A DNA stretch of 8,835 bases from Gammaproteobacteria bacterium UBA3532 (GCA_002376965.1 DFOV01000212.1:2790-11624), one strand, 5' to 3'. Counted from the first letter of the stretch, positions 1 to 7,986 are shown. Notes: generated by a model not told the origin, from the letters alone. A program made the numbers and translations.

Positions 1-1977
1 AGTGTGCGCGGTATTGGCGGTGATCCCGGAAATACTAAATTGCTGGTGATGATCGATGGCATTATCTATAACCACGTTGCTTTCCTTTGGTCGCAGGGCT
101 GGGGTGAAGAGTTGCTGTTGGACAACGTTGATCGCGTCGAAGTTATTTTGGGGCCAGGGTCGGCGATTTATGGTGCCAATGCGGTGGCTGGGATTATCAA
201 TGTCATTTCTCGCGAGCATCGCGATTCGGTTAATAGAGCGAGCGCCTATGTGGGCGAGGATGATGTTTATAGCTTGTCGACCTTTAACCAAGCGAACTGG
301 CGTCAGTGGTCGTTGGCTTTTACCGGCAAGGTCTTTCGTCAGAACGGCGATGATGGTCAGAGCCGCCCCGATCCGGCAGGCTACTTTTCTGATCTGACAC
401 ATCCGGTATTTTTGACCGAAGACTATGTTGATAATCAATATGTAACCGGTACATCCAACCCTCTTGCAGGCGATTCGGTTACCGATGGTTTTAACACCTC
501 CAAAGATATAGAGTCGTATCGACTGCGCTTGGGTTTTGATGCTGCAAACGCCGAGAGCATGCTGGAACAAGCCTATGTCGATCTGGCTTACTGGGATATT
601 GAGCAAGGGCTGGGAAGCTATGTGGTCGGCTACGAATATGATGCCACTGCACCTGACTTTATCCGCCATGGCCGTCAATATACCCTGGATAGCGCCGTGA
701 ACCTGCGACTCACTGATAGGGTTGAGGCTCAAACACGGTTTTGGTATCGCCAGGATCAGCAGCGCCCGGAAACCGGCTTTCGTTATTTGTATCGCTTTCC
801 AGAGCTGAAAAAGCGTTACCACAGCCAAAGCGATCAAATGACACTTGAGCAACAGTTGAATGCTCAGGTTGGAAAACAAGGAGCTCTGAACATTGGGCTA
901 CAATACCAAAAAGCCCACAAGCGAGATCAGGTGGTGTCGTTGGGCTCGGTAGGGCAGGTCAATCAATCTTATACGAACAGCTCATGGGAATTGGCTACGC
1001 AAGCAATCGAGCCGCAACTGGGGCTGCGCCAAGAAGGCTTGACACAAAACGAGATCAAAAAGTCACTCTACACGGTCTATGAAGATCAGTTGGTGCGTGG
1101 TTTGGGTTACAGCTTGGGGCTACGCTACGATCACAGCAGTTTTTATGGCAGTACCACCAATGCGCGACTAGGCTTGATTGGCGATATGCCAGTGGATCGG
1201 ATGGGGCTGCCATTAAGTCGTTGGATTAGTAAAGTTATCTACGGTGAGGCCTATCGAGAGCCAACCATCTTTGAGTTGAGCGATGAGTTTCGCGGCAATC
1301 CAAGGTTAAAGCCCGAATCAACCCAGACCTATCAATGGATCAATCAACTGGAACACTTAGTGACTGATGGCATGCTCGGATTAAGTCTAATTGAGCTGCA
1401 ATTAGAAGCCTTTTATTCACAAACCGACGATAGCATTATTATCGACACCGAAACGGAGCATTATGCCAATAAAGGCCAACGCTCAAGTCGAGGGGCTGAA
1501 GCCGGATTGCGTTTCGAGTTTGCTCAATCACATGCGCTGGCGCTCAACTATCATTACTTGGACGGACGGATTGAGAGCGCTTCATGGGATTCTATAGTTG
1601 GAACGGCGCGCCAAAAGTGGTTGCTGGCCTGGCAGTCTGCGTATTTTGACAAGCGCTTGGCGCTTGATTGGACATTAAAATATTCCGGTAAACGCGCGGT
1701 TACCGAAACCAATCCGTACTTCGATGGCTATGCGCCGAGCTATACCAAGTCGGATCTAGCGCTGAGCTGGCTGTTCGATGCTCAAGGGGAGCGGCGCGTT
1801 CAGTTGGTGATTGATAACCTGTTTGATCGCGATATTGTTGGGGTTAGTCGTCAAACGGGTTCGTCTGATCGCAATGCCTGGAACCCTGCCACCAATCCTA
1901 ACCCTCCAGGATTTATTCCTGCTTACCATCCACTACCTGGAAGGCGTTTGTTTTTACAAACCCGCTGGGCATTTTGA
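1..1977 (+). CDS. TonB-dependent outer-membrane receptor, 5' end missing
   Basis: This is a 22-stranded-barrel type receptor that would import a scarce ligand, or sense it, across the outer membrane using TonB/ExbBD energy. The reading frame is open from base 1. The first codons read SVRGIGG, a conserved plug motif, so the true start, signal peptide and TonB box lie upstream; the GTG at base 4 is not the start. The plug continues with LLVMIDG, then VDRVEVILGPGSAIYGANA and GIINVISR (to about visible residue 70). The rest is an aromatic-rich beta-barrel with the late motif VIDNLFDRDIVG and the end RRLFLQTRWAF, whose terminal Phe is typical of proteins recognised by the Bam machinery. About 658 residues are visible, roughly 85-90% of a usual receptor. 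The ligand cannot be inferred. The gene ends 9 nt before a yfiR-like gene, which suggests a sensory rather than purely nutritional role (inference). Confidence 0.93.
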   Translation, partial: SVRGIGGDPGNTKLLVMIDGIIYNHVAFLWSQGWGEELLLDNVDRVEVILGPGSAIYGANAVAGIINVISREHRDSVNRASAYVGEDDVYSLSTFNQANWRQWSLAFTGKVFRQNGDDGQSRPDPAGYFSDLTHPVFLTEDYVDNQYVTGTSNPLAGDSVTDGFNTSKDIESYRLRLGFDAANAESMLEQAYVDLAYWDIEQGLGSYVVGYEYDATAPDFIRHGRQYTLDSAVNLRLTDRVEAQTRFWYRQDQQRPETGFRYLYRFPELKKRYHSQSDQMTLEQQLNAQVGKQGALNIGLQYQKAHKRDQVVSLGSVGQVNQSYTNSSWELATQAIEPQLGLRQEGLTQNEIKKSLYTVYEDQLVRGLGYSLGLRYDHSSFYGSTTNARLGLIGDMPVDRMGLPLSRWISKVIYGEAYREPTIFELSDEFRGNPRLKPESTQTYQWINQLEHLVTDGMLGLSLIELQLEAFYSQTDDSIIIDTETEHYANKGQRSSRGAEAGLRFEFAQSHALALNYHYLDGRIESASWDSIVGTARQKWLLAWQSAYFDKRLALDWTLKYSGKRAVTETNPYFDGYAPSYTKSDLALSWLFDAQGERRVQLVIDNLFDRDIVGVSRQTGSSDRNAWNPATNPNPPGFIPAYHPLPGRRLFLQTRWAF

Positions 1978-1982
1978 GGTGA
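1976..1982 (+). promoter_or_regulatory. Shine-Dalgarno of the YfiR-like gene, overlapping the receptor stop codon
   Basis: The sequence GAGGTGA begins within the TGA stop of the receptor gene and sits 4 nt before the ATG at 1987. It is the only good ribosome site for this start and supports it. The overlap with the stop codon suggests translational coupling of receptor and periplasmic protein. Confidence 0.6.
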
Positions 1983-1986
1983 CGAT

Positions 1987-2493
1987 ATGAAGCTATCTAA
2001 ATCGTTGATATTGATTGTGCTTATGCTGGTTTGTCGCTCCTCGGTGGCTGACGATGCGGTGGAGAAATACGCTTTGATGTTCAATCTGATGATCAAAATC
2101 AGCCAGTTTATTACCTGGCCAGATGGTGACAACGCAACACCATTGAAGCTATGCCTGTTGGGCGGCAACCCCTTTGGTCAGCAGGTGCTCGATGATAGCC
2201 CAGATAACACCGAAACCCGTCTGTTTAATCAGATTGGTGATGTTGATGAGGGCTGCCATGTGCTGTTTATTGATCAGGGGAAAAAAAGCTCGTTGGATTA
2301 CATCGTCAAGCAGGTCTCAACCAAGCCTATGTTAACCGTCAGTGAGCTGGATGACTTTATGGAGTACGGTGGCATGGTGTCGTTGAACATTGTTGAGAGC
2401 AAGATCAAGTTGAATATCAACATCGAGGCGGCGAACAAAGCCCATCTAAAACTAGACTCATCGTTGCTATTTATCGCCAATCGTCAGGACTAG
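1987..2493 (+). CDS. YfiR family (DUF4154) periplasmic regulatory protein
   Basis: This is a 168-residue secreted protein of the YfiR/DUF4154 family. Residues 1-21 form a signal peptide: Lys near the start, a hydrophobic run LILIVLMLV, and a likely signal peptidase I cut after SSVA. C16 does not sit in a good lipobox. The mature part shows the family pattern: an N-terminal YALMFNLMIKISQFITWP stretch, then LCLLGGNPFG with C56, EGCHVLFID with C90, and the C-terminal block GGMVSLNIVESKIKLNIN followed by AANKAHLKLDSSLL. C56 and C90 are the only Cys left after cleavage and could form a disulfide. In Pseudomonas, YfiR binds the periplasmic part of YfiN and represses it. Here the next gene, 3 nt downstream, encodes a kinase with a YfiN-like periplasmic domain, so that kinase is the likely partner (inference). 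Family assignment is strong; the partner is not shown by sequence alone. Confidence 0.9.
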   Translation: MKLSKSLILIVLMLVCRSSVADDAVEKYALMFNLMIKISQFITWPDGDNATPLKLCLLGGNPFGQQVLDDSPDNTETRLFNQIGDVDEGCHVLFIDQGKKSSLDYIVKQVSTKPMLTVSELDDFMEYGGMVSLNIVESKIKLNINIEAANKAHLKLDSSLLFIANRQD

Positions 2494-2496
2494 CAG

Positions 2497-5439
2497 ATGG
2501 CTGAGAAAAGCGATTTTTTAGGGATCAAAAACCTTGGTATTAAAAACTTAGGTATCAAAAACAAGCTGATACTGTTTATTCTATTGTCTGCGACTATTGC
2601 CTTGGCCACTATTGGCATTTGGCAGTTTTATTATGAGCGTAGCACTTTAAGCGATCGCTACCGCGATCTGACGCGTACCTTTGCCGATCAAGTCAGTACC
2701 AATCTGGTAGCTATGATTGCGTTTGATGATAAAAATTCAGCTCAGGACTACATTGTCGAATTTGCCAAAGAGCAACGTATTGTGAGTTATATTGCGGTAA
2801 CCCATCGTGATTCAAACGGGCAATGGCAGCCCTTTGCCGAGTATGATGTATTCACTTCGGTAGATGATGAAGCGCCCAGCCAGTCTTATCTGGAAGAAGG
2901 TCAACTTCAGGCACTGGTTTCAGGAGATGTCACGCAGCCGATTCGAGCTGGATACAGCTTTTATTCCTCTCGCTCCATCGTCTTTAAGGGAGAAACCTTG
3001 GGGCATGTTTATGTGGAGGTCTCGACTGGAGAGCTTAAGCGTACCCTTATGCAGTCGTTGCAGGTTAAGTTGTTGGCTTTTTTTGGTGGCATTTTACTCA
3101 CCTATTTTTTGGCGAACCTGTTTCAACGATTTATTACGCGACCGATCGTTGCACTGGCGGAGTTAACAGAGCGGGTGCGGGAGTCAAAAGACTACAGCTT
3201 GCGCGCCAGGGTTTTTGGCAATGATGAGCTAGGGAAGCTGGCTGAGTCTTTCAATAATATGATGCATGAGATCCAGGCCAAAGATATTGAACGCCAAAAA
3301 AAGGAAGCAGAGATCCTGGAGTTGAATCAAACACTGGAATCCCGCGTGGCTGAACGAACGCAGGAGCTGGAGCAAGCCAAAGATGATGCCGAGGCGGCTA
3401 ATCGTTTGAAGTCGACCTTTTTGGCGACGATGAGCCACGAAATCCGAACACCCATGAATGGCGTCGTAGGAGCCGTTGAGTTGTTGTTGTTAAGTGATTT
3501 GGACGACAGCCAAAAATCATCGGCGAATGCAGTGCGCTCATCGGCATTCACACTGCTGCGCATTATCGACGATATTTTAGACTTCTCAAAAATTGAAGCC
3601 GGTAAGTTTCAGATCGAAAGCATTGAGACCAGTCTGCGAGATGTTATTGAGTCTGCTGTTGCGGCGTTGGCTCCCATTGCCAAGTCAAAAAATATTCAGT
3701 TTAAATGTTTCATTGAGCCGGGTATCCCCGACTTTTTGATGGCAGATCCAACACGGCTGGAGCAGATAGTTACCAACCTGGTAGGCAATGCCCTGAAATT
3801 CACTGAAACCAATGATATTAAAGTGGGAGAAGTGTGCTTAATGGCCAATCTCGAATCCTTTGCAGGAGAAGAAGTTGGCATTGGGCTGCAAGTATCCGAC
3901 AACGGCATTGGTATGAATGACGAAGTGAAAAAGCGCATTTTCAGCCCGTTCACTCAGGCCGATCAGCAGATCACCCGCAGTTTTGGTGGGACTGGGCTGG
4001 GGCTGACCATCGTCAAGCGTCTCACCGATATGATGGGGGGCACCATTGAGTTATTCTCTGAAGAAGGGCAAGGAACCACCTTTAATATCAGCCTTCACTT
4101 TCCGCAGGTTGAACGGGAGTTAGAAGATACCTGTGATGAGCTTTTGGGTAACGAGGCTATATCGATTGGTTGGGATCAGGATATTCAAATTTATATCGCT
4201 CGTTACCTGACGTTTCATGGGGTTGCAGTAAAAAATATTGGTTCGCTTGATAGTCTGGCTTTGCTTAAGGATTCACACTTACAGGATGTGCGTTTTATTT
4301 TATTGGATAAAGCCCATAACGCAGAGCTGGTGGAGCAGGCCGAGAAAATGCTTGATGAACGACTCGCCAGACTAGACATCAAAGTGCGTAAGGTAGTGAT
4401 TGTTCCAGAGATGCAACCAAACGCGCCGCCGCGGTTGGTGCAGGAACAGGTCTATATTGGTACGCCGGTATTACGTTCTGCGTTGGTAAATGGTGCGGCC
4501 ATAGCGTTGGGAGTCAAAAGCCCCGAAGTGCTTGTGGAGGGTTTGGACATCGCTGAAATTGTTGAAGATGAACAGGATGGCCCAACGAAAGGGCGCATAC
4601 TATTTGCTGAAGACAATGAAACCAATCAGTTTGTGATCGGCTCACTATTAAAACGCCTGGGATATAGCGTCGATGTCGCCGAAGATGGGATGGAAGCTTA
4701 CCATTTTTGGCAGAAGAATCATTACGACGTTATTCTAACCGATTGTCATATGCCACGCTTAAGTGGCTACGAGCTCACCGAACGTATTCGCAATGAGGAA
4801 AACGCAGAGCGTCCGATCCCTATTATCGCTATTACTGCTAATGCGTTGCGCGGCGAGGCTGAAAAATGTTTGGGATATGGCATGAACGACTTTATTGCCA
4901 AGCCGGTAGAAACCGTCAAGCTCAAAGCGACACTCGACAAGTGGTGCACAGATAGTCAGTTGAAAAAATCGGGGTTGAAGCCTAAGCATCGTCAACCAAC
5001 GCAGAACGAACAAGCAGAACAAGCAGAAACATATGAGCAAGCAACTCCTCATCCAGATGTATCACAAGAAGACAAAATAGCCATCCACCCTGATACGGCG
5101 ATAAAGGTTTACTTCGATAATGTGGAGGATCTTTACTATATTACAGTAGATAAGTTTATTGCTGAGAGTGAAGAAATGTTAAGCGCACTTAGCACCGCTA
5201 ATGACGCGGGAGATGCTGAACAGCTGGGAGGATTGGCTCACCAGCTAAAGAATACTGCCGGTATGGTGGGGGCTGACTACTTGTCTCAGCTTGCTGGCGA
5301 GGTCGATGGCTTGTGTGCCGACGGGGAGCTTGGTGAAGCTCAATTTCATGCTAATGAAATAGTTACTTTAATTCCATTGGTGGTCAAAAAGCTAAACCTG
5401 GTGGCTGAAGCGTCAACGGCAACGGCAGGAGAGGATTAA
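2497..5439 (+). CDS. Hybrid sensor histidine kinase (CHASE8-like, HAMP, HisKA, HATPase, degenerate REC, REC, HPt)
   Basis: This is an inner-membrane hybrid kinase of 980 residues. TM1 is about 24-44 and TM2 about 192-209. Between them is a periplasmic domain with the stretch [17 protein letters not shown], resembling the CHASE8 sensor of YfiN. HAMP covers about 207-262 ([28 protein letters not shown]), followed by a coiled coil to about 305. HisKA has [11 protein letters not shown] with the phospho-acceptor H314. The ATPase has the N box [10 protein letters not shown] (N427-T436), DNGIGM (468-473) and GGTGLGL (497-503). About 552-672 is a receiver-like domain without its key residues. The true receiver has E705/D706, phospho-acceptor D749, T780 and K802. 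The HPt domain has [13 protein letters not shown] with H915. All relay residues are present, so H314 -> D749 -> H915 -> partner REC is expected, as in ArcB or BarA. The start ATG is preceded by AGGA at 2486-2489. The partner is very likely the adjacent response regulator. The signal is unknown. Confidence 0.95.
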   Translation: MAEKSDFLGIKNLGIKNLGIKNKLILFILLSATIALATIGIWQFYYERSTLSDRYRDLTRTFADQVSTNLVAMIAFDDKNSAQDYIVEFAKEQRIVSYIAVTHRDSNGQWQPFAEYDVFTSVDDEAPSQSYLEEGQLQALVSGDVTQPIRAGYSFYSSRSIVFKGETLGHVYVEVSTGELKRTLMQSLQVKLLAFFGGILLTYFLANLFQRFITRPIVALAELTERVRESKDYSLRARVFGNDELGKLAESFNNMMHEIQAKDIERQKKEAEILELNQTLESRVAERTQELEQAKDDAEAANRLKSTFLATMSHEIRTPMNGVVGAVELLLLSDLDDSQKSSANAVRSSAFTLLRIIDDILDFSKIEAGKFQIESIETSLRDVIESAVAALAPIAKSKNIQFKCFIEPGIPDFLMADPTRLEQIVTNLVGNALKFTETNDIKVGEVCLMANLESFAGEEVGIGLQVSDNGIGMNDEVKKRIFSPFTQADQQITRSFGGTGLGLTIVKRLTDMMGGTIELFSEEGQGTTFNISLHFPQVERELEDTCDELLGNEAISIGWDQDIQIYIARYLTFHGVAVKNIGSLDSLALLKDSHLQDVRFILLDKAHNAELVEQAEKMLDERLARLDIKVRKVVIVPEMQPNAPPRLVQEQVYIGTPVLRSALVNGAAIALGVKSPEVLVEGLDIAEIVEDEQDGPTKGRILFAEDNETNQFVIGSLLKRLGYSVDVAEDGMEAYHFWQKNHYDVILTDCHMPRLSGYELTERIRNEENAERPIPIIAITANALRGEAEKCLGYGMNDFIAKPVETVKLKATLDKWCTDSQLKKSGLKPKHRQPTQNEQAEQAETYEQATPHPDVSQEDKIAIHPDTAIKVYFDNVEDLYYITVDKFIAESEEMLSALSTANDAGDAEQLGGLAHQLKNTAGMVGADYLSQLAGEVDGLCADGELGEAQFHANEIVTLIPLVVKKLNLVAEASTATAGED
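2518..2562 (+). repeat. Three 15-bp tandem repeats encoding LGIKN x3
   Basis: Three head-to-tail units (2518-2532, 2533-2547, 2548-2562) each encode Leu-Gly-Ile-Lys-Asn at kinase residues 8-22, just before TM1. Units 1 and 3 differ at one base; unit 2 (CTTGGTATTAAAAAC) differs from unit 3 at three bases. All differences are synonymous. The protein pattern is perfect while the DNA has drifted, so the repeat is not brand new and may be kept by selection. Confidence 0.9.
5008..5025 (+). repeat. Two exact 9-bp tandem repeats in the REC-HPt linker
   Basis: GAACAAGCA occurs twice in direct succession and encodes the Glu/Gln/Ala-rich linker (NEQAEQAE) between the receiver and the HPt domain of the kinase. 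Low-complexity linkers of this kind tolerate length change; no other function is suggested. Confidence 0.7.
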
Positions 5440-5442
5440 TTA

Positions 5443-7551
5443 ATGAGTTTTTTTAGTCAATTTAAAATACTCGTGGTAGATGATGTTCCTGATAACGTTG
5501 AAGTTTTAGTCGCATTACTACGTAAAAAAGAATTCGAAGTCGATATTGCCGAAAATGCTCAGCAGGCGATGTTTATGGTGCGACCGGGCGACTACGATTT
5601 AGTCTTGCTGGATTACATGCTGCCAGATATGAATGGTCTTGAGGTGTTAAAGCAAATTCGACGTAGCTTTCCTAGTATTGAGCTACCAGTGATTATGGTG
5701 ACAGCTCGACATGATGAAAGCTTGATTGCAGAGTGTTTTGAGGCTGGTACCAACGACTATGTGACTAAACCGATCAACTTTAAAGTGGCTATGGCTCGGA
5801 TCGCTACCCACCTTAAACTCAAACACACTGCCCAGAGACTAACCGAAAAAGCCAATATCCGCGCTGATGATTATGCCGCACGTTCAGCAGCCATCGTGAA
5901 TACAGCTGATGTCGCCATTATCACTACGACGACAAACGGCGTTATTGAATCCTTTAATCCCGGAGCCGAGCTGATTTTCAAGTGTGTTGCCGAAGAGGCA
6001 ATCGAGCTGCCAATACAGCGCTTTGTGTGTGACGACTCGATGCGCATTATGGAGGCCTTTAATCAAGATAAAGATATGAATGAGCGCTCGTCACTGCTGG
6101 GCATGACCCATGCCATGCAAGGGCGTACTTTTGAAGGTGTATGCTTTCCTATTGAGTTAACTATGTCGGCAGTTAAGCTACACCAAAAACCGATCTTTAC
6201 CATTATCATTCGTGACACCACCGAAAAAGTTAAAGCAGAACAAACCATGCGGAAGCTGGCTTTGTTTGATCCGCTTACTCAGCTGCCAAACCGGCATAAC
6301 TTCAACCAGCATGTAACCGAATATATCGATGAGCACAGTGGGCATCAGCATATTTGTTCGCTGAGCTTTGTTGGTATTGATGATTTCAAAACCATTAACA
6401 ATATATACGGCCAGCATACGGGCGACGAAGTACTGAAAGCCATTGCTCAACGGCTTTGCTCTTATGTGCGTAGTGGTGTAGATATGCTGGCGCGGACAGG
6501 AGGCGATGAGTTCCAACTGTTTTTGGCCAGCACCTCTTTGGAAGAAACGAAAAAAGTGATCAGTGAAATCGTATTGAAGATGCGAGTTCCCATTGTAGTG
6601 GGAGGGATTTCGCATCGTCTATCGGTAAGTATCGGTGTGGCTTTTTATCCCGAAGATGCTGAAGAGCTGACTGATCTGGCTAAAGAAGCCAGCATTGCGT
6701 TAAACGATGCCAAGCTCAGCGGCAAGAATGACTACCGTGTTTTCTCCCACGATATGCAAGAAGCGATAAAGCGTAAGAAAATGCTGAATGATCGACTTAT
6801 CGAAGCATTAAAGGAAGAAAAAGATCTGTATACCTATTTTCAACCTCAGGTCTGCAACCAAACGGGCAAAATACACGGCTATGAGGCGCTCATTCGTTGG
6901 AATGATCCAGAAGAAGGGTTCATTCGCCCGGACGAATTTATCCCTATTGCTGAGTCGTCTTCCAGCATCATTGTGTTGGGTGAGTTCGTATTAAAAAATG
7001 CGATTGCATTTATCAGTCGTTTAACTGAAATGGGGGATAGTGAAACGCTTATTTCGGTTAATTTATCGCCCCTTGAATTTAAAAGCGATGGTTATATTCA
7101 CAAGCTTGAGCAGGTGATGAAAGAGGCTGGCATCGGCAGTCAACGCCTGCAATTGGAGTTAACCGAGCGCGTACTAGTAGAAAATAATAGCGACATTATT
7201 CGTCGCCTGGAGCGCATTCGCAGTCTGGGGATCCGTATCGCTATCGATGATTTTGGCACTGGCTACTCATCACTGGCCTACATTAAGAAATTTCCAATTA
7301 ACGAGCTAAAAATTGATAAATCTTTTGTCGATGGCCTGCCTGATGATAAAGACGACAGTGCGATTTCGGCAGCTATTATCGGTATTGCCGAGGCGTTAAA
7401 CCTGCGCTTGGTCGCTGAAGGGGTGGAAAGTCAGGAGCAGTTTGACTATTTACGAGAAAAGTGCGGCGCTTATATTCAGGGCTATCTGGTTGCCAGGCCA
7501 ATGCCTTTTGAAGAGGCATTGGCTTGGCATAAAGCGCGGTTTGCGGTTTAA
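5443..7551 (+). CDS. Response regulator with REC-PAS-GGDEF-EAL domains (c-di-GMP turnover)
   Basis: This is a cytoplasmic 702-residue c-di-GMP enzyme. The receiver (about 6-125) has D13/D14, phospho-acceptor D57, T87 and K109 and is the likely target of the adjacent kinase's HPt. A PAS domain covers about 147-265 (AAIVNTADVAIITT, GVIESFNPGAELIF, IRDTTEKVKAE). The GGDEF domain (about 270-437) has DPLTQLPNR and an intact GGDEF at 353-357. However, G311 replaces the first Asp of the usual DxD metal site, and the inhibitory RxxD site reads SGVD (344-347). The EAL domain (about 450-695) has E481-A-L, N540, E572 in ELTE, D602/D603 in DDFGTGYSSL, K623, E659/E662 in AEGVE, and Q679, a full phosphodiesterase set. 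Hydrolysis of c-di-GMP is therefore the safer prediction; synthesis is doubtful. The start ATG has a strong site (AGGAGAGG, 5428-5435) inside the end of the kinase gene, 3 nt after its stop. Confidence 0.95.
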   Translation: MSFFSQFKILVVDDVPDNVEVLVALLRKKEFEVDIAENAQQAMFMVRPGDYDLVLLDYMLPDMNGLEVLKQIRRSFPSIELPVIMVTARHDESLIAECFEAGTNDYVTKPINFKVAMARIATHLKLKHTAQRLTEKANIRADDYAARSAAIVNTADVAIITTTTNGVIESFNPGAELIFKCVAEEAIELPIQRFVCDDSMRIMEAFNQDKDMNERSSLLGMTHAMQGRTFEGVCFPIELTMSAVKLHQKPIFTIIIRDTTEKVKAEQTMRKLALFDPLTQLPNRHNFNQHVTEYIDEHSGHQHICSLSFVGIDDFKTINNIYGQHTGDEVLKAIAQRLCSYVRSGVDMLARTGGDEFQLFLASTSLEETKKVISEIVLKMRVPIVVGGISHRLSVSIGVAFYPEDAEELTDLAKEASIALNDAKLSGKNDYRVFSHDMQEAIKRKKMLNDRLIEALKEEKDLYTYFQPQVCNQTGKIHGYEALIRWNDPEEGFIRPDEFIPIAESSSSIIVLGEFVLKNAIAFISRLTEMGDSETLISVNLSPLEFKSDGYIHKLEQVMKEAGIGSQRLQLELTERVLVENNSDIIRRLERIRSLGIRIAIDDFGTGYSSLAYIKKFPINELKIDKSFVDGLPDDKDDSAISAAIIGIAEALNLRLVAEGVESQEQFDYLREKCGAYIQGYLVARPMPFEEALAWHKARFAV
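7491..7529. other. 15-bp inverted repeat in the last codons of the response-regulator gene
   Basis: The arms TGCCAGGCCAATGCC (7491-7505) and GGCATTGGCTTGGCA (7515-7529) pair over all 15 positions, with one G-T wobble (7496/7524) and a 9-nt loop. It lies 19 nt before the stop codon, at the junction of two convergent genes with no spacer. Neither side has a T-run, so it is not a standard intrinsic terminator. It could act as an RNA 3'-end stabiliser, block antisense read-through, or serve as a binding site. The pairing is seen directly; its role is inferred. Confidence 0.6.
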
Positions 7552-7925
7552 GCTGCGGCTGCCTCAGCAGGCTGTGTGCCCTTGGGGTTGGGGCCGTATT
7601 GATTGTCGTCGTGGCTGTCTTGAGCCAGGAATACTATTAAGATGATTCCACCGACAAGAGGGACGAGGGATATTAGTACCCACCAACCGCTGCGGCTGGT
7701 GTCATGCAGTCGTCGTACTGCACAGCTTAGGCTTGGAACTAACATGCCTAAAGCAAAAATCAGGGTGAGGATTGGTAGACCGATCAATGCGGCCAGTACG
7801 CCGTCAACGACCATAGCGACGATGTATAAAATCATGTAAAACAGAAAGAACATCCAGTAGTCTTTGCGGGTTGCGCGGCCAGAAAAATCGGCGTAATGCT
7901 GTAGTGCTTTTTTAAACTCTTCCAT
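7548..7925 (-). CDS. DUF805 family small inner-membrane protein
   Basis: This 125-residue membrane protein belongs to the DUF805 (YhaH-like) family, whose biochemical function is unknown. Family marks are the N-terminal FSGRATRKDYWMF, hydrophobic segments at about 24-47, 48-68 and 82-100, the RRLHDTSRSGWW motif at 71-82, and a hydrophilic tail with DNQYGPNPKG. The end is unusual in being Ala-rich (PAEAAAA). The start ATG is preceded by AGAGGG about 7 nt upstream, a good ribosome site. The gene runs against the response-regulator gene and their stop codons overlap by 4 nt (TTAA, 7548-7551). No promoter is clear in the 149 nt upstream. No functional link to the c-di-GMP cluster is implied. Confidence 0.88.
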   Translation of the reverse strand: MEEFKKALQHYADFSGRATRKDYWMFFLFYMILYIVAMVVDGVLAALIGLPILTLIFALGMLVPSLSCAVRRLHDTSRSGWWVLISLVPLVGGIILIVFLAQDSHDDNQYGPNPKGTQPAEAAAA

Positions 7926-7961
7926 TATTATTCCCTCTCAAGATCATCTCGAATTACAAAC

Positions 7962-7986
7962 AACCTGATGCGACATGCTTCAGGTT
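7962..7986 (-). terminator. Possible weak terminator downstream of the DUF1348 gene
   Basis: Perfect 7-bp arms AACCTGA (7962-7968) and TCAGGTT (7980-7986) surround an 11-nt loop that can add two more G-C pairs after one mismatch. Read on the minus strand, the hairpin is followed by GTTTGTAATTC, a poor U-tract. It lies about 90 nt after the DUF1348 stop and 37 nt before the DUF805 start, so it could end the upstream transcript or sit in the DUF805 leader. The rest of the gap (7926-8074) shows no confident promoter. Confidence 0.35.

Noticed and set aside
4..6. GTG as the start codon of the TonB receptor
   Set aside because: The codon is the Val of a conserved plug motif (SVRG), and the frame is open to the window edge, so the gene begins upstream.
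56..397. 113-codon open frame on the plus strand
   Set aside because: It is an alternate frame inside the receptor plug domain; the overlapping frame holds well-conserved receptor motifs.
1923..2168. 81-codon minus-strand open frame across the receptor/YfiR junction
   Set aside because: It is antisense to two well-supported genes, with no recognisable motif.
6178..6615. 145-codon open frame on the minus strand
   Set aside because: It is wholly antisense to the GGDEF region, has no family-like motifs, and the plus-strand frame is clearly a conserved domain.
7442..7839. Plus-strand open frames (7442-7645 and 7642-7839) opposite the DUF805 gene
   Set aside because: They overlap the EAL end and the antisense of a recognisable DUF805 protein; the Arg-rich low-quality translations look like shadows.
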